A DNA stretch of 64,000 nt, taken from contig JAICTZ010000015.1 of NCBI GenBank assembly GCA_025936115.1, positions 62,001 through 126,000 on the forward strand, in the 5' to 3' direction. Within the stretch, counting starts at the first letter, position 1; each line of letters starts with the position of its first letter. The notes beneath the pieces are model-generated. The model searched no databases and was not told the origin of the DNA. It saw only the letters and a list, made by a program, of their open reading frames with translations. Origin of the DNA: Polyangiaceae bacterium (GTDB taxonomy: Bacteria > Myxococcota_A > Polyangia > Polyangiales > Polyangiaceae). The position numbers and the translations under genes are program-made. Positions 16,732-26,986 of this stretch are shown here, one piece after another.

Positions 16732-18633
16732 CTACGCGTTCGTTCCGACCAGCGGCAAGCGCCGCTTCACCCCGGGTTCGCTCGCGGCGTCCGTGCTCCG
16801 GAGCACGATGTCGAGCGGCGCGTCCGGCAGCGGTAAGGCCTGGTTCTTCGCGTACACCGGGTGGCGCCCGCGCGTCTTGAACCATTCAGCGACGGTCGCC
16901 GTGCGCTTCATGCTCTCGACGATCTGCCGGAAGCCGGCGCCCGTGTTGTACGCGCAGAACGAAATTTCGCCGAGCTGTGTGCCGTACGGGATGATGCACA
17001 TTTCCGTGCGCCGGAAATCGTAATTGAACAAATCCTGAAACCACATGCCGGCGACGAACAAGAAGCGCCATTCGAATTCACCCGCGTCTCCTTCGCTCTC
17101 GCCGACCCGGTCGCCCTTGGCGCCAATCTGACTCGTGAACTGGCGGAAGAACTCGCTGAACGTGTAGCCGGCGGGCGCACGCTCGGGCCGGAAATTGCGT
17201 AACAAGGCGACACCCAGGGCGGCGAGCGTCGGCCCGCGGCCGAGCCCCGCGTCGGCGATGGCTTGCGCGTCCCGTAGCAGCGTCTCGAGGTCGAGGAACT
17301 CGGCTACGGGAGCGACCTGTTTCGTGCGCTTGTTGACGAGCAGCACGGTGCCGATCCCGCAATTCGGATGGCAACCGCACTTGAGGGCGCCAAACTCCGC
17401 GTTCGCTCCGAGCAAGAGGTCCACGACGTCACTGAAAGGATTCATGGCGGAGAGCGGGAACCAATCGCGCCCCGGCTCCGTCAAGCCGAGCTGGTTTTTC
17501 ACGTCGTGCGCCAGGTGACTCAGCGTGTAGCGCTGCGCGTGGCGCCGCGCGTCGTCGATCTCCTCGTCGCGGCCCGTGAAGCTCACCGGCTGGAACGAGA
17601 CGACCGTCACCTTGTCGGCGTTGTCGATGGCGAAGCGCACGACGCGGCCCACCTGGTCGTCATTGACACCCTTCACGACCGTGACGACGAGCACGACGTC
17701 GATACCCGCGGCCGCGAGGTTCTGGATGGCGTGCAGCTTCACGTCGAAGAGATTGCCCACCTTGCGGTGCGAGTTCGCTTCGTTCGTGACGCCGTCGAAT
17801 TGCAGGTAACAGAGCCGTAGGCCCGCCTCGCGCGCCTGGCGGCAAAATTCGGGATCTTGGGCGAAGCGAATGCCGTTCGACGCGCACTGCACCGAGAAGT
17901 ACCCGATTTCACGCGCATAACGGATGGCGCGCAAAAACTCGGGGCTGAGCGTCGGCTCGCCGCCCGAAAATTGCACGCTGAGCTGCCGTCGCGGCTGAAT
18001 GCGCAGCGAGTCGTCGAGGATTTGTCGGATGTCGTCCCAGCCGAGCTCGTGCACGAACCCGACTTGGTTTGCGTCCATGAAGCACGGATCGCACATCATG
18101 TTGCAGCGATTCGTCAGATCGATCGTGAGCACGGAGCCGCGCCCGTACTTCACCGACGACGCGCCGTGCTCGCGCAGCGGCGTCTTCGGCGAAGTGTAAT
18201 CCCGCCCCGGGAACAGGCGCTCGATGCGCGCGAGAAACGCGGGATCGATGCTCATCACGTCCTCGAAGCGGCCGTGCTTCTTGCACTCCTTTTGCATGAG
18301 CACGCGGCCGTCGCGCTCCACGATCTCGGCCGGGATTTCACCGGGATTTTGCGCGACGAACGAGCCCAGGTCGAACTGACCCGAGAGCACGGCCTGGCGC
18401 GCCTCGCGCACGCAGATGGGGCAGAGCGAATCGGTGCGTCGCGGCCAGCCGAGCGGCGGGAACGTGCGATCCTTCTTGCGCTGGAGCGGCGCCGGCGCCC
18501 AGCGCGGGTGGAACGGATCGCGCGGGAAGCGCTCCGAGTAAGCTAATAAGAGCGGCCAGAGCTTCCTGGCCGTGAGGACCACGGCCTGGGCGCCGAGCGA
18601 ACGAAGCGCGTGCACCATGCAGCCGGCGAGCAT
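16732..18633 (-). CDS. radical SAM enzyme of the MJ0619/tetraether-lipid-synthase (Tes) type
   Basis: 633 residues. The radical SAM cluster motif is TNRCNMMCDPCFMD (Cys 177, 181, 184), followed by the SAM-binding QFSGGEPTLSPEF. Before it is a rubredoxin-like region, TDSLCPICVREA (Cys 71, 74), with VLMQKECKKHGRFEDVMSID (Cys 117). After it are further cysteine groups, LKCGCHPNCGIG and a C-terminal EMCIIPYG with SFCAYNTG. This layout of N-terminal iron site, core cluster and auxiliary clusters is that of the archaeal MJ0619 family, which includes the enzyme that joins lipid tails into membrane-spanning tetraethers. The exact reaction cannot be assigned; a membrane-lipid or pterin methylation role is possible. 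It is divergent from a metallophosphoesterase, 35 bp away. ATG 18618 is an alternative start. Confidence 0.75.
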   Translation of the reverse strand: MLAGCMVHALRSLGAQAVVLTARKLWPLLLAYSERFPRDPFHPRWAPAPLQRKKDRTFPPLGWPRRTDSLCPICVREARQAVLSGQFDLGSFVAQNPGEIPAEIVERDGRVLMQKECKKHGRFEDVMSIDPAFLARIERLFPGRDYTSPKTPLREHGASSVKYGRGSVLTIDLTNRCNMMCDPCFMDANQVGFVHELGWDDIRQILDDSLRIQPRRQLSVQFSGGEPTLSPEFLRAIRYAREIGYFSVQCASNGIRFAQDPEFCRQAREAGLRLCYLQFDGVTNEANSHRKVGNLFDVKLHAIQNLAAAGIDVVLVVTVVKGVNDDQVGRVVRFAIDNADKVTVVSFQPVSFTGRDEEIDDARRHAQRYTLSHLAHDVKNQLGLTEPGRDWFPLSAMNPFSDVVDLLLGANAEFGALKCGCHPNCGIGTVLLVNKRTKQVAPVAEFLDLETLLRDAQAIADAGLGRGPTLAALGVALLRNFRPERAPAGYTFSEFFRQFTSQIGAKGDRVGESEGDAGEFEWRFLFVAGMWFQDLFNYDFRRTEMCIIPYGTQLGEISFCAYNTGAGFRQIVESMKRTATVAEWFKTRGRHPVYAKNQALPLPDAPLDIVLRSTDAASEPGVKRRLPLVGTNA

Positions 18634-18668
18634 ACAAAGGCGACCGCGGCAGTGCTAGGGTCCGCGCC

Positions 18669-19829
18669 ATGCCCGTGCTCGAGCAGCCGCTCGTCATCGT
18701 GGGCGACGTCCACTTCTCCCACGGTGGCCGCCCCGAAACCGGACAGGCCCTCGCTCGTCTCGTGGAAGCGCAGCCGGGGTCCGAGATCATTTTGAACGGT
18801 GACATCTTCAATCTGTCGCTGGACGCCCCGGAACGTGATCCGATCGACAGCGTTCTCGCGATGCTGCGGGCCGAACCGGCCCTAAAAGCCGCATTGCGGA
18901 AGCACCTCGCGGGCAGCGGCCGTCTCACGTTCGTGCCGGGCAATCACGACGCGGCGCTCTCGGATCCCGTGCTCCGAGCCCCATTTCTCGCCTGGCTCGA
19001 GCTCGGAACCGCGGCGCAGGCGACGTTTTCCCCCTGGTTCGTGCGCCGCGGCCGGATCCACGTCGAGCACGGCCACGTCTACGACCCGGACAACGCCCCG
19101 ACCCATCCGCTCGTCAGACCGACCCCGGCGACGGAGCCGCTCGGCGTGGCGCTCACGCGACGGTTCCTCGCTCCCAACCGCGCATTCGATTTCGCGCACG
19201 CGACCGAAATCACGCCGCTCGAGGCGCTGCTACGGGCCATGCGCGCCTTCGGCACCAAAATGCCGCGCCTTCTCGTGCGCTACTTCGCGACGTCGAGTCA
19301 TTTCTGTCGCGAAGCGGGTTGGCGGCCCGAGCTGGCGCGCGAACGCGACCTCGGCGACGAGCTCTTGCCCCGGGCCGTCCAGACGTTGGGCCTCGACCTC
19401 GACGTCTTGCGCGCCCTACTCGACGATCGGCCGCGGCCCACGCACGAAAGCTTCGAGCGCAGCTTCTTCCGGCTGTACTTCGATCGCATCGCAGCGACCC
19501 TGACGGCCAGCGCGGGAGTGAGTCTCGGCGTGCTCGCCAAGAGCAGGAGCGCGCTCGGCCTCGCGGCGCTGAGCGGCCTTTACCTAGTCGAATCACAACG
19601 CCGCGGGCGCAATCGCTACGAAGGACTACCCGTGCGCCGACTTCGCCAAGCGAGCGCGAGCGTCCGCGACATCACGGGCGCCGACACCGTGATCTTCGGG
19701 CACACCCACGTCGCCGAGACGTTACCCGGGTATTTGAACCCGGGTTCCTTCACCTACCGCGCGGGCGCGCCGCGTCCGTACGGCTGGGTCGGCGCGGACG
19801 GGCGCGTCGAGCGCCGCACGCTCGAGTGA
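18669..19829 (+). CDS. calcineurin-like metallophosphoesterase
   Basis: 386 residues with all metallophosphoesterase motifs in order: VGDVHFSHGG (block I), LNGDIFNLSL (II), VPGNHDAALSD (III), VEHGHVYDP and FGHTHVAET (IV-V). The long insertion between blocks III and V is Arg/Leu-rich and helical, as in LpxH/UDP-2,3-diacylglucosamine-hydrolase-like and membrane-associated members, but the LpxH identity is not certain. A dinuclear metal site should be functional. Substrate unknown. It shares a 35-bp divergent intergenic space with the radical SAM gene and converges on the EGF-like lipoprotein with a 3-bp gap. Confidence 0.85.
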   Translation: MPVLEQPLVIVGDVHFSHGGRPETGQALARLVEAQPGSEIILNGDIFNLSLDAPERDPIDSVLAMLRAEPALKAALRKHLAGSGRLTFVPGNHDAALSDPVLRAPFLAWLELGTAAQATFSPWFVRRGRIHVEHGHVYDPDNAPTHPLVRPTPATEPLGVALTRRFLAPNRAFDFAHATEITPLEALLRAMRAFGTKMPRLLVRYFATSSHFCREAGWRPELARERDLGDELLPRAVQTLGLDLDVLRALLDDRPRPTHESFERSFFRLYFDRIAATLTASAGVSLGVLAKSRSALGLAALSGLYLVESQRRGRNRYEGLPVRRLRQASASVRDITGADTVIFGHTHVAETLPGYLNPGSFTYRAGAPRPYGWVGADGRVERRTLE

Positions 19830-19832
19830 CGG

Positions 19833-21110
19833 CTAACGGCTGCAGGTGAACTCGACGACGGTCTGATCAGTCAAGACACAGGTCGCTTCCCGGCTCTCTT
19901 GGCAAGGGTCCATGCCGTTGCACCACATACTGACGCTCGCGGCATTGGCTACGGTCGTGTTCCCGCAACCGGCCCGCTTGTTGCCCGTCCAAACGCCAGA
20001 GGTCCAGCCGGCGTCCTTACAGACTGCGAGCGCCCAGACGTTGCCGTCCGCCTGCGTGTTGCTGGTGCAGCCACCGAAGCTGTTAGTCGGACCGCAGGCG
20101 TCGTCCGGCCACGTCGTCGTGCCTTCGCTGTACTTCGTGATCGAGCTGCGGCACACGAGGTTCATTGGGTCGCACGAGAGCACGGCACCGCCGCAGTCGG
20201 AGTCGACCGTGCAAGCGCATTTGAAGCCGTTCACCAGGTCGACGCAGCGGCCGCCGACGGCCGCGCAGGGCCTCGACGCGCAGTCGTCGTGGTTCATTTC
20301 ACAGGTCGTGCCCTCGTACCCGGTGCCCGTGCAGTCGCAGGTAAACCCGTTGACCCCTTCGATGCAGGTGCCGTGGGCGCAGCTAGTGGAGGTGCAATCC
20401 GGATGGTCGGTTTCGCAGGTTGGGCCTTCGAAGCCGGTGCCGGTGCAATCGCACGTGTACGTGGTGGTCCCGGTGGCCGTGCAGACGCCGCGATTCAGGC
20501 ATGGATTGACGACGCAGGGCCCGGCGGTTTGGCACGTGGTGCCGTAATAGCCGGTGCCGCTGCAGTCGCACTTGAAGTCGTTCAGCCGGTCGGCGCAGAC
20601 CCCGCCGTGGAGACAGGGATTCGTCGGCTTGCAATCGTCGTGATTGACCGCACAGCGTGGGCCTTCGTAGCCGGTCTCGCACGCGCACGACACACCGGAG
20701 CTCGTCACGCTGCAGGTGCCGTGAACGCACGGATCAGGATCACAGGAGGTCGCCGGTGCGCCGCCTTCGCCGGCCATCCCGGCTTCACCAGCGCTCGCGC
20801 CACCTTCGCCCGCCGCGACGCCCGCGGCTCCGCCTTCGGACATGGCACCGACGCCACCCTCGCCAGCGCTGCTGCTGCCGGCGCGGCCGCCGGCGGCTCG
20901 ACCACCCGCGCCCGTCTTGCCGCCCGCTCCACCTTTCGAGCCGCCCTTTCCAGCGTTGTTACCCGACGAACCGCTGGTGGCGCCGTGCCCGCCCGAACCG
21001 TTGTCGAAGGTGTAGTCGCCCTTGTCGGCGACGGTGCACGACCACGCGAGCACGAGACCGACACCAGCGCAGACGATGCGTACAGGCTTGAGCAAGCTAA
21101 CCGATGACAT
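19833..21110 (-). CDS. lipoprotein with Gly-rich linker and EGF-like repeats
   Basis: 425 residues. The signal segment ends at LVLAWSC (lipidation Cys 25), followed by about 80 residues of Gly/Ala/Ser linker. Then come about five consecutive EGF-like modules, each with the C-x-x-N-P-C, H-G-x-C and C-x-C-x-x-G-x-x-G-x-x-C pattern (for example CDCSGTGYYGTTCQ and CDCTGTGFEGPTCE). A C-terminal domain with four more cysteines follows. Such proteins are surface-exposed adhesion or scaffold candidates in Polyangiales. The partner is unknown. A TPR-type protein gene lies 36 bp upstream on the same strand. Confidence 0.8.
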   Translation of the reverse strand: MSSVSLLKPVRIVCAGVGLVLAWSCTVADKGDYTFDNGSGGHGATSGSSGNNAGKGGSKGGAGGKTGAGGRAAGGRAGSSSAGEGGVGAMSEGGAAGVAAGEGGASAGEAGMAGEGGAPATSCDPDPCVHGTCSVTSSGVSCACETGYEGPRCAVNHDDCKPTNPCLHGGVCADRLNDFKCDCSGTGYYGTTCQTAGPCVVNPCLNRGVCTATGTTTYTCDCTGTGFEGPTCETDHPDCTSTSCAHGTCIEGVNGFTCDCTGTGYEGTTCEMNHDDCASRPCAAVGGRCVDLVNGFKCACTVDSDCGGAVLSCDPMNLVCRSSITKYSEGTTTWPDDACGPTNSFGGCTSNTQADGNVWALAVCKDAGWTSGVWTGNKRAGCGNTTVANAASVSMWCNGMDPCQESREATCVLTDQTVVEFTCSR

Positions 21111-21146
21111 CTAGAATCCTCCGAGAAAAGACGAGCGGGGACGTGG

Positions 21147-22217
21147 TTAGAACGCGCCGCGCGCGAAGAAACCCGCGCTATTGGCCGCCACGGCGGGAGC
21201 GAGCTCGAGACGCGGCGCGCTCGCCGCTTTCGAATCACCGCCGCCCTTGCCCCCGACGATGACGAGGGTGACGCCCGTCGCGGCGAGCACGCCGCCGCTG
21301 ATGAAGAGCACGTTCGTCACCGTGGCGAGCGACGAAGCCGAGTCGAAGTCGCTCTCCGCTTTCGTCGGGCACACCTTGTCCTGGCATTGATCGGTCGCTC
21401 GCGACGACGCGGACTTCGCCATGACGCCCGTCACGATGCCGCCGATGATCGCCGCGCCGCCGACGCCGGCGGTGATGAAGCCGACGGTTCGCAAGCTCGA
21501 GCCGCCCCGTTTGGGTGAACCTTGGTCCGCAGCCGGCGGCGGAGCGGGCGCGGGAGCAGGTGCGGGTGCTACGGCGGCGGGCGCCGCGGCCACGACGGCG
21601 GGCGCGGGGGCCGCGGCGAATTCGAAACGATGCTCGAGCGTCTGCCCGGGCGTGATCGTCACGTCCCATTTCTGCTGTTTGCCGTCCGGCGTGCTCGCCG
21701 TCAGCGTGTGGGTGCCGCCGCGGAGCCTGATTCCGAGCATGCCACCCGTGAATTTGTAAGTTTGCGGCGGAACGCTGCTACCCGCTCGCGCGTCGAGCAG
21801 GGTCGCATCGTTGACGTCGGAGCTCAGGTTGAGGACCGACGTGTTGCCGGTGATGAGGAGCGAGTCGCGCTCCATTGCCTTGCGCTCTTCCGGGTCGATG
21901 TTCTTGCCGCCGCCCTTCAAGTAGTCGCTGTACGCTTGTAGCGCCTCGCCGTCGCGTTCGAGCTTGAACGCGCAGAGACCGAGATTGCCGAGCACCTTCC
22001 AGCTGTGGCTCTTCTCGTAGGCGAGCTTGAACTGGTAGTACGCGTCCTGATAGTTCGGCGGAGTCTGCTGAATGAGCTCGACGCCGTTCTTGAAGTAACC
22101 TTTGGCTTCCTCGGAAATCTTCTCCTCGGCGCGCGCGGGAGAAGCCGTGAACAGCAGCAATCCAAGCACGAGGAACGTGAGCCATCCCCGCTCGATGAGC
22201 TCGCAAAGCTTCGTCAT
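21147..22217 (-). CDS. secreted or anchored TPR protein with Ala/Pro linker and C-terminal membrane helices
   Basis: 356 residues with a signal peptide (LTFLVLGLLLFTASPARA). A TPR-like helical region (about 30-120) has AYYQFKLAYEKSHSWKVLGN and LCAFKLERDGEALQAYSDYL. A beta-rich segment resembling a PEGA-type domain follows, with GGTHTLTASTPDGKQQKW. After that comes a long Ala/Pro linker and two hydrophobic segments (VGFITAGVGGAAIIGGIVTG and LFISGGVLAATGVTLVIVGG). This layout recurs in Polyangiales genomes, often near protein kinases. Specific function is unknown. Confidence 0.75.
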   Translation of the reverse strand: MTKLCELIERGWLTFLVLGLLLFTASPARAEEKISEEAKGYFKNGVELIQQTPPNYQDAYYQFKLAYEKSHSWKVLGNLGLCAFKLERDGEALQAYSDYLKGGGKNIDPEERKAMERDSLLITGNTSVLNLSSDVNDATLLDARAGSSVPPQTYKFTGGMLGIRLRGGTHTLTASTPDGKQQKWDVTITPGQTLEHRFEFAAAPAPAVVAAAPAAVAPAPAPAPAPPPAADQGSPKRGGSSLRTVGFITAGVGGAAIIGGIVTGVMAKSASSRATDQCQDKVCPTKAESDFDSASSLATVTNVLFISGGVLAATGVTLVIVGGKGGGDSKAASAPRLELAPAVAANSAGFFARGAF

Positions 22218-22333
22218 TCTGGGCAGCCTGCCAGAACGGCTTTCGATTGCCTATCCCTAAGCCCGCTCACATTCGAGCATCGCGCGAGCCACTCCACGCG
22301 GCGCACGCGTGAAAGTGTCACACCCACATTTGC

Positions 22334-23107
22334 CTACGGCCGAACGACTTGGGTGCCCTTCGGCGGTGTGAACGAGAACTCACCGGGCGGCGGCGCTTTG
22401 TTGACTTCGGTGCCGGTGAAGTCGAAGCGGTTCTTGTTTCCCTGCGCGTCGACGAGAAGCACGCGCCGCACCTGAAACGTCGCCGCATCGACGAAGAGCA
22501 CCATCTTTTGGTAGGCGGGCGTCGCCTCTCGCGGCTCACCGACGAGCACGAGCCCGCCTTCGAAGTTCGCACTCGCCGGGTCGATCTTGCTCAGCTTGAA
22601 CGACTGCTTGAGGCTGCCCGTGCCGACCAAGAATGCGAGCGCGGCCGGATAGGGGCTTTTGTCGAGCGGCTGCTCGTACATCTGTTGATTTTCTTTTTCG
22701 TAGACGCGGATGATCTTGCCGTCGGAGACGATGCGATTGCCGTTGTTGGTGTAACGCCAGCTCATCTTCCCCGGTTTTTCGAGGATGACGGTGCCCACAC
22801 CTTCCTTCGTCTTCGCGTACGCCTTCGCGGTATAGACCTGCTTGAAAGCGGCCTTGAAGGTCTTCGTCTTCTCGTAAAAATTCTGGATGCGATCGGCGAT
22901 CTGTTCGGCGGAAAGCCCAGGCGCGGGAGCACCCGGCGCGCCCGGTGCGGGAGCGGGAGCATGCGGTGCGGGAGCGGGAGCACGCGGTGGCGGTGGAGTC
23001 GCGGACCCCGAGCCGGCCGGCGTGCCGGCGAAAGCCGCGCTGCCGAAGCTGATGCCGGCAAGGGCGGCGGCGAGGAGCGAAAGCGTGCGCAGGCTAGATC
23101 GGGTCAT
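22334..23107 (-). CDS. lolA: LolA-like outer-membrane lipoprotein carrier
   Basis: 257 residues: signal peptide (LLAAALAGISFGSAAFA), a 50-residue Pro/Ala/Gly linker, then a LolA beta-barrel-type domain. Typical features are RIQNFYEKTKTFKAAFKQVY, VILEKPGKMSWRYTNNG, the Lys/Glu-rich centre IIRVYEKENQQMYEQPL, and FVDAATFQVRRVLLVDAQGN. LolA carries lipoproteins across the periplasm from LolCDE to the outer membrane; with so many lipoproteins in this window it has obvious clients. The linker between signal peptide and domain is longer than in Escherichia coli. It lies 68 bp downstream of ruvC on the same strand. Confidence 0.85.
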   Translation of the reverse strand: MTRSSLRTLSLLAAALAGISFGSAAFAGTPAGSGSATPPPPRAPAPAPHAPAPAPGAPGAPAPGLSAEQIADRIQNFYEKTKTFKAAFKQVYTAKAYAKTKEGVGTVILEKPGKMSWRYTNNGNRIVSDGKIIRVYEKENQQMYEQPLDKSPYPAALAFLVGTGSLKQSFKLSKIDPASANFEGGLVLVGEPREATPAYQKMVLFVDAATFQVRRVLLVDAQGNKNRFDFTGTEVNKAPPPGEFSFTPPKGTQVVRP

Positions 23108-23175
23108 GGCTGTAACTTAATACGCTCGAGAGTGCCCTGTTCTTGCAGTTCGAGGCGTCGCCCGCAACCGTCGCT

Positions 23176-23694
23176 TCAGCGTCGCTGAAATCGCCGGGCC
23201 GCGGTCATGCGGACGAGGGCTTCCGCGAGCGGGGCTTGCCGCAAATGCGTGAGCGCCAAGGCTAGCGCGTCGGCCGCGTCACTGGGCGGTGGGGCGTCGA
23301 GCGACAAAACTGCCCGCACGAGCAGCGCTACCTGGCGCTTGTCGGCCGCGCCGTGTCCCGCGACGGTGCGTTTCACGCGCGCCGGGGCGTACTCGGCCAC
23401 GTCGACGCCCGAGCGCGCGCAGCAAAGGAGCACCACGCCCCGCGCATGGCCGAGCTTGGCCGCCGCCTGCGCGTCCTTATGGAAGAACAAGGATTCGACG
23501 GAGCTCGCCTCGGGCTTGAAGCGGGCGATCACGTCGCTCAGGCCCTGATCGATGAGATTGAGTCGCTCGGCGAGCGGACGGGTCGGCGGGAGATTGAGCA
23601 CGCCGTGGCCGAGGTGCCGCAGCCGATTGCCGTCGCGCGCGACGACGCCCCAGCCGAGGTGGCGGGTGCCGGGGTCGACGCCGAGAACGATCAC
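23176..23694 (-). CDS. ruvC: Holliday junction resolvase RuvC
   Basis: 172 residues, the standard RuvC size. The four acidic catalytic residues are in place: Asp 7 in VDPGTRHLGWG, Glu 67 in SSVESLFF, and Asp 139 and Asp 142 in PSDAADALALAL. The FFHKDAQAAAKLGHARGV helix typical of RuvC follows Glu 67. It cuts Holliday junctions symmetrically together with RuvAB during recombination repair. ruvA and ruvB are not adjacent within the window. Start ATG is clear. Confidence 0.95.
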   Translation of the reverse strand: MIVLGVDPGTRHLGWGVVARDGNRLRHLGHGVLNLPPTRPLAERLNLIDQGLSDVIARFKPEASSVESLFFHKDAQAAAKLGHARGVVLLCCARSGVDVAEYAPARVKRTVAGHGAADKRQVALLVRAVLSLDAPPPSDAADALALALTHLRQAPLAEALVRMTAARRFQRR

Positions 23695-23794
23695 GGCAAA
23701 GGAGTACCATGTTGCGGTCCGTGCGCCGAATGTTCGCTAGGGTGCGAGCTGGGCGATCTGCTCGATTCGAGCCCAGGGTGCGTGAACCTAAGAT

Positions 23795-25321
23795 GTGCAG
23801 CGCTTGAACGACCCCGACTTCATCGTGGTGGGCTCCGGCCCGAACGGGCTCGTGGCCGCCAACGTGCTCGCTCGGCGGGGCTTTCGCGTGCTCGTGCTCG
23901 AAGCGCACCCGCGACGGCCCGGCGGCGCGGTAGCTTCCGAAGAGCTCACGCTGCCCGGCTTCGTGCACGACGTGGGAGCCGGCTTCTTCTCGTTCGGGCG
24001 CTCGAGTCCCGCCTTTCGCGAGCTCGACCTCGAAGCCGCCGGTCTCCGCTGGCAGAACGCGCCGTTCGAGAGCTGCCACCCGGCGCTCGACGGCAGCTAC
24101 GCCTGCATCGCGCGCGACCTCGAGCTGCAGGCCGCGCACTTCGGCAGCCCGCGCGACGGAGCCACTTTCGCAAGCCTTGCGCGTTTTCACGCCGGCATCG
24201 AGCGGCACTTGCTCGACGCGCTGCTCCGCCCGTTCCCCACGCTGTGGCCGCTCGCGCGCATGGGTGTGTCCGCGCTCGGACGTTTGGCGGGACTCTTGCT
24301 CCGCAGCAGCGGGAGCCTTGCGCGCTCCCTCTTCGAGAGCGACGCCGCGCGGCGCGTGTTGCCGTCGCTCGGCTTGCACGTCGACGTGGGGCCCGAGGAC
24401 ATGCTGGGCGCGCCGCTTCCCTACGTGCTCGGCCTCACGGCGACGACCGGCGGTTATGCCCTGCCCGTCGGCGGCGCCCAAGCCATCACCAACGCGCTCG
24501 TGACATTGCTCGAGCAACACGGCGGACGCCTGAAGCTCGGCGCCGCCGTCACGCGCATCATCGTACGTGGCGGGCGCGCACAAGCCGTAGCAGTCGCGGA
24601 CGGCGAAGAAATCGCGGCGCGCCTCGGCGTGCTCGCCGACACGTCCGCGCCCGGGCTGTACCTTTCGCTGCTCGAGCGTGGCGACGTGCCGCACTGGGTT
24701 CGCGCGCGCATGCGGCGTTTCAAGCTCGGGTTCGGCACGTTCAAGCTCGACTTCGCGCTGTCCGCGCCCGTGCCCTGGACCGTCGAAGCGGCGCGCCAGA
24801 GCGCCGTGGTGCACGCGGGGGAGAGCATCGACGATCTTGCACGTTTCGTCCGCGAAGTGCGGGGCGGTAAGCTCCCCGAACGACCCTATCTCGTGGTCGG
24901 CCAGCACACGCTCGTGGACCCTTCGCGCGCGCCGGCGGGAATGCACACGCTGTACGTTTACTCGCGCGTGCCGCCGTACCTGCACGGCGGTTGGAAGGAC
25001 GCCGCCGCACGCTTCGCCGATCGCGTCGAGGAACGCATCGAGGGGCTCGCCCCCGGATTCAGAAAGACGATCCTCGCGCGGCACGTGCTCGCACCGCCCG
25101 ATCTCGAAGCGATGGACGCCAATCTCGTCGGCGGCGATCTCGGCGGCGGCTCGAACGCCTGGAACCACCAGCTCGTGTTTCGCCCGGTGTTTCCTTATTT
25201 TCGCTATCGGACACCGGTGCGCGGCCTCTACTTGTGCTCGAGCTACGCGCACCCGGGCGCGGGCGTGCACGGCATGTGCGGCTACAACGCCGCGACCATC
25301 GCGGCACGCGACGCGCGCTGA
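23795..25321 (+). CDS. FAD-dependent oxidoreductase, phytoene-desaturase (CrtI)-like
   Basis: 508 residues from GTG. The dinucleotide-binding motif is at the N-terminus, IVVGSGPNGLVAANVLARRG, with the Glu-ending second strand VLVLEAHPRRPGGAV. The C-terminal FAD-closing segment GLYLCSSYAHPGAGVHGMCG is characteristic of the CrtI/COG1233 group. These enzymes desaturate or isomerise carotenoids or related polyenes, or act on unknown hydrophobic substrates (PYROXD2-like). No crtB or crtE is in the window, so a carotenoid role is not supported by context. It begins about 100 bp from ruvC in divergent orientation. Confidence 0.85.
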   Translation: MQRLNDPDFIVVGSGPNGLVAANVLARRGFRVLVLEAHPRRPGGAVASEELTLPGFVHDVGAGFFSFGRSSPAFRELDLEAAGLRWQNAPFESCHPALDGSYACIARDLELQAAHFGSPRDGATFASLARFHAGIERHLLDALLRPFPTLWPLARMGVSALGRLAGLLLRSSGSLARSLFESDAARRVLPSLGLHVDVGPEDMLGAPLPYVLGLTATTGGYALPVGGAQAITNALVTLLEQHGGRLKLGAAVTRIIVRGGRAQAVAVADGEEIAARLGVLADTSAPGLYLSLLERGDVPHWVRARMRRFKLGFGTFKLDFALSAPVPWTVEAARQSAVVHAGESIDDLARFVREVRGGKLPERPYLVVGQHTLVDPSRAPAGMHTLYVYSRVPPYLHGGWKDAAARFADRVEERIEGLAPGFRKTILARHVLAPPDLEAMDANLVGGDLGGGSNAWNHQLVFRPVFPYFRYRTPVRGLYLCSSYAHPGAGVHGMCGYNAATIAARDAR

Positions 25322-25324
25322 CGC

Positions 25325-25549
25325 TCACTCGGTCGAGCGACGGCGCCAGAGCTGCCCCCGCCGGTGTGCTGCCCGCGATTCCGCCCGTCGTGCCGCCGCT
25401 CGCGGTCGTGCCACCGAGCGCGCCGCTGCCGCCGTCATGACACCGAAGTCGCAGTAGTAGCCGGCCGCACACTCGCTGTCCGAGTAGCGATTGCCGGCCT
25501 GCGGCTGGCAGCGGCCCCGAAGAGCACAGTCACTCGGGCAGGAGCTCAA
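25325..25549 (-). pseudogene. frameshifted remnant of a Cys-rich/Gly-linker secreted protein
   Basis: On the minus strand one frame reads Cys-rich sequence of the kind seen in nearby lipoproteins (SSCPSDCALRGRC, then SDSECAAGYYCDFG). At about 25440 the sense continues one frame over as a Gly/Ser/Thr linker (GGSGALGGTTASGGTTGG and IAGSTPAGAA) before running into the 3' end of the oxidoreductase. Neither frame has a signal peptide or a complete domain. The joined reading looks like an internal piece of a Gly-linker lipoprotein left after deletion and frameshift. Confidence 0.55.
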
Positions 25550-25698
25550 CCCAAGCCGCTGCCGGCGACGGCTGTCAGGCCTCCGCCGCGGTCACACCTT
25601 GAGGCTGAAGGTAGAAGGCGAGCGGGTAGAAGATCCCCCATCACGAGATCGTAATAGCGGTACTGGCGTCCCCTGCGCTGCGGCTCGAGCTCGTCCAC
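25546..25698 (-). pseudogene. short frame after the glycosyltransferase gene, possibly a gene 5' remnant
   Basis: GTG 25698, two bases after the glycosyltransferase stop, starts a 50-codon frame. It begins with coding-like sequence (VDELEPQRRGRQYRYYDLVM) and then degrades. A run of five G bases follows the methionine codon; skipping one G would instead read G-I-F-Y-P-L-A-F-Y-L-Q-P-Q-G-V to a nearby stop. The first 20 residues resemble the start of a polytopic membrane protein, but nothing supports a functional product. Treat it as a remnant or a very small unknown protein. Confidence 0.3.
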
Positions 25699-25700
25699 GT

Positions 25701-26879
<1,179 letters not shown>

Positions 26880-26986
26880 CCGCGTGGGAGCGGAAGAGTG
26901 ACCGCCCGCGATCAGGCTGGTACACCGCAGCGCAGCTGCGGTGTTGGAACAAAAGAAGCACCCGTAGACAATATTGCGCCAAGAGA

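Noticed and set aside
19899..21107. A long plus-strand frame opposite the EGF-like lipoprotein.
   Set aside because: It is Ala/Gly/Arg-rich antisense without domains, while the minus strand encodes clear EGF modules and a lipoprotein signal.
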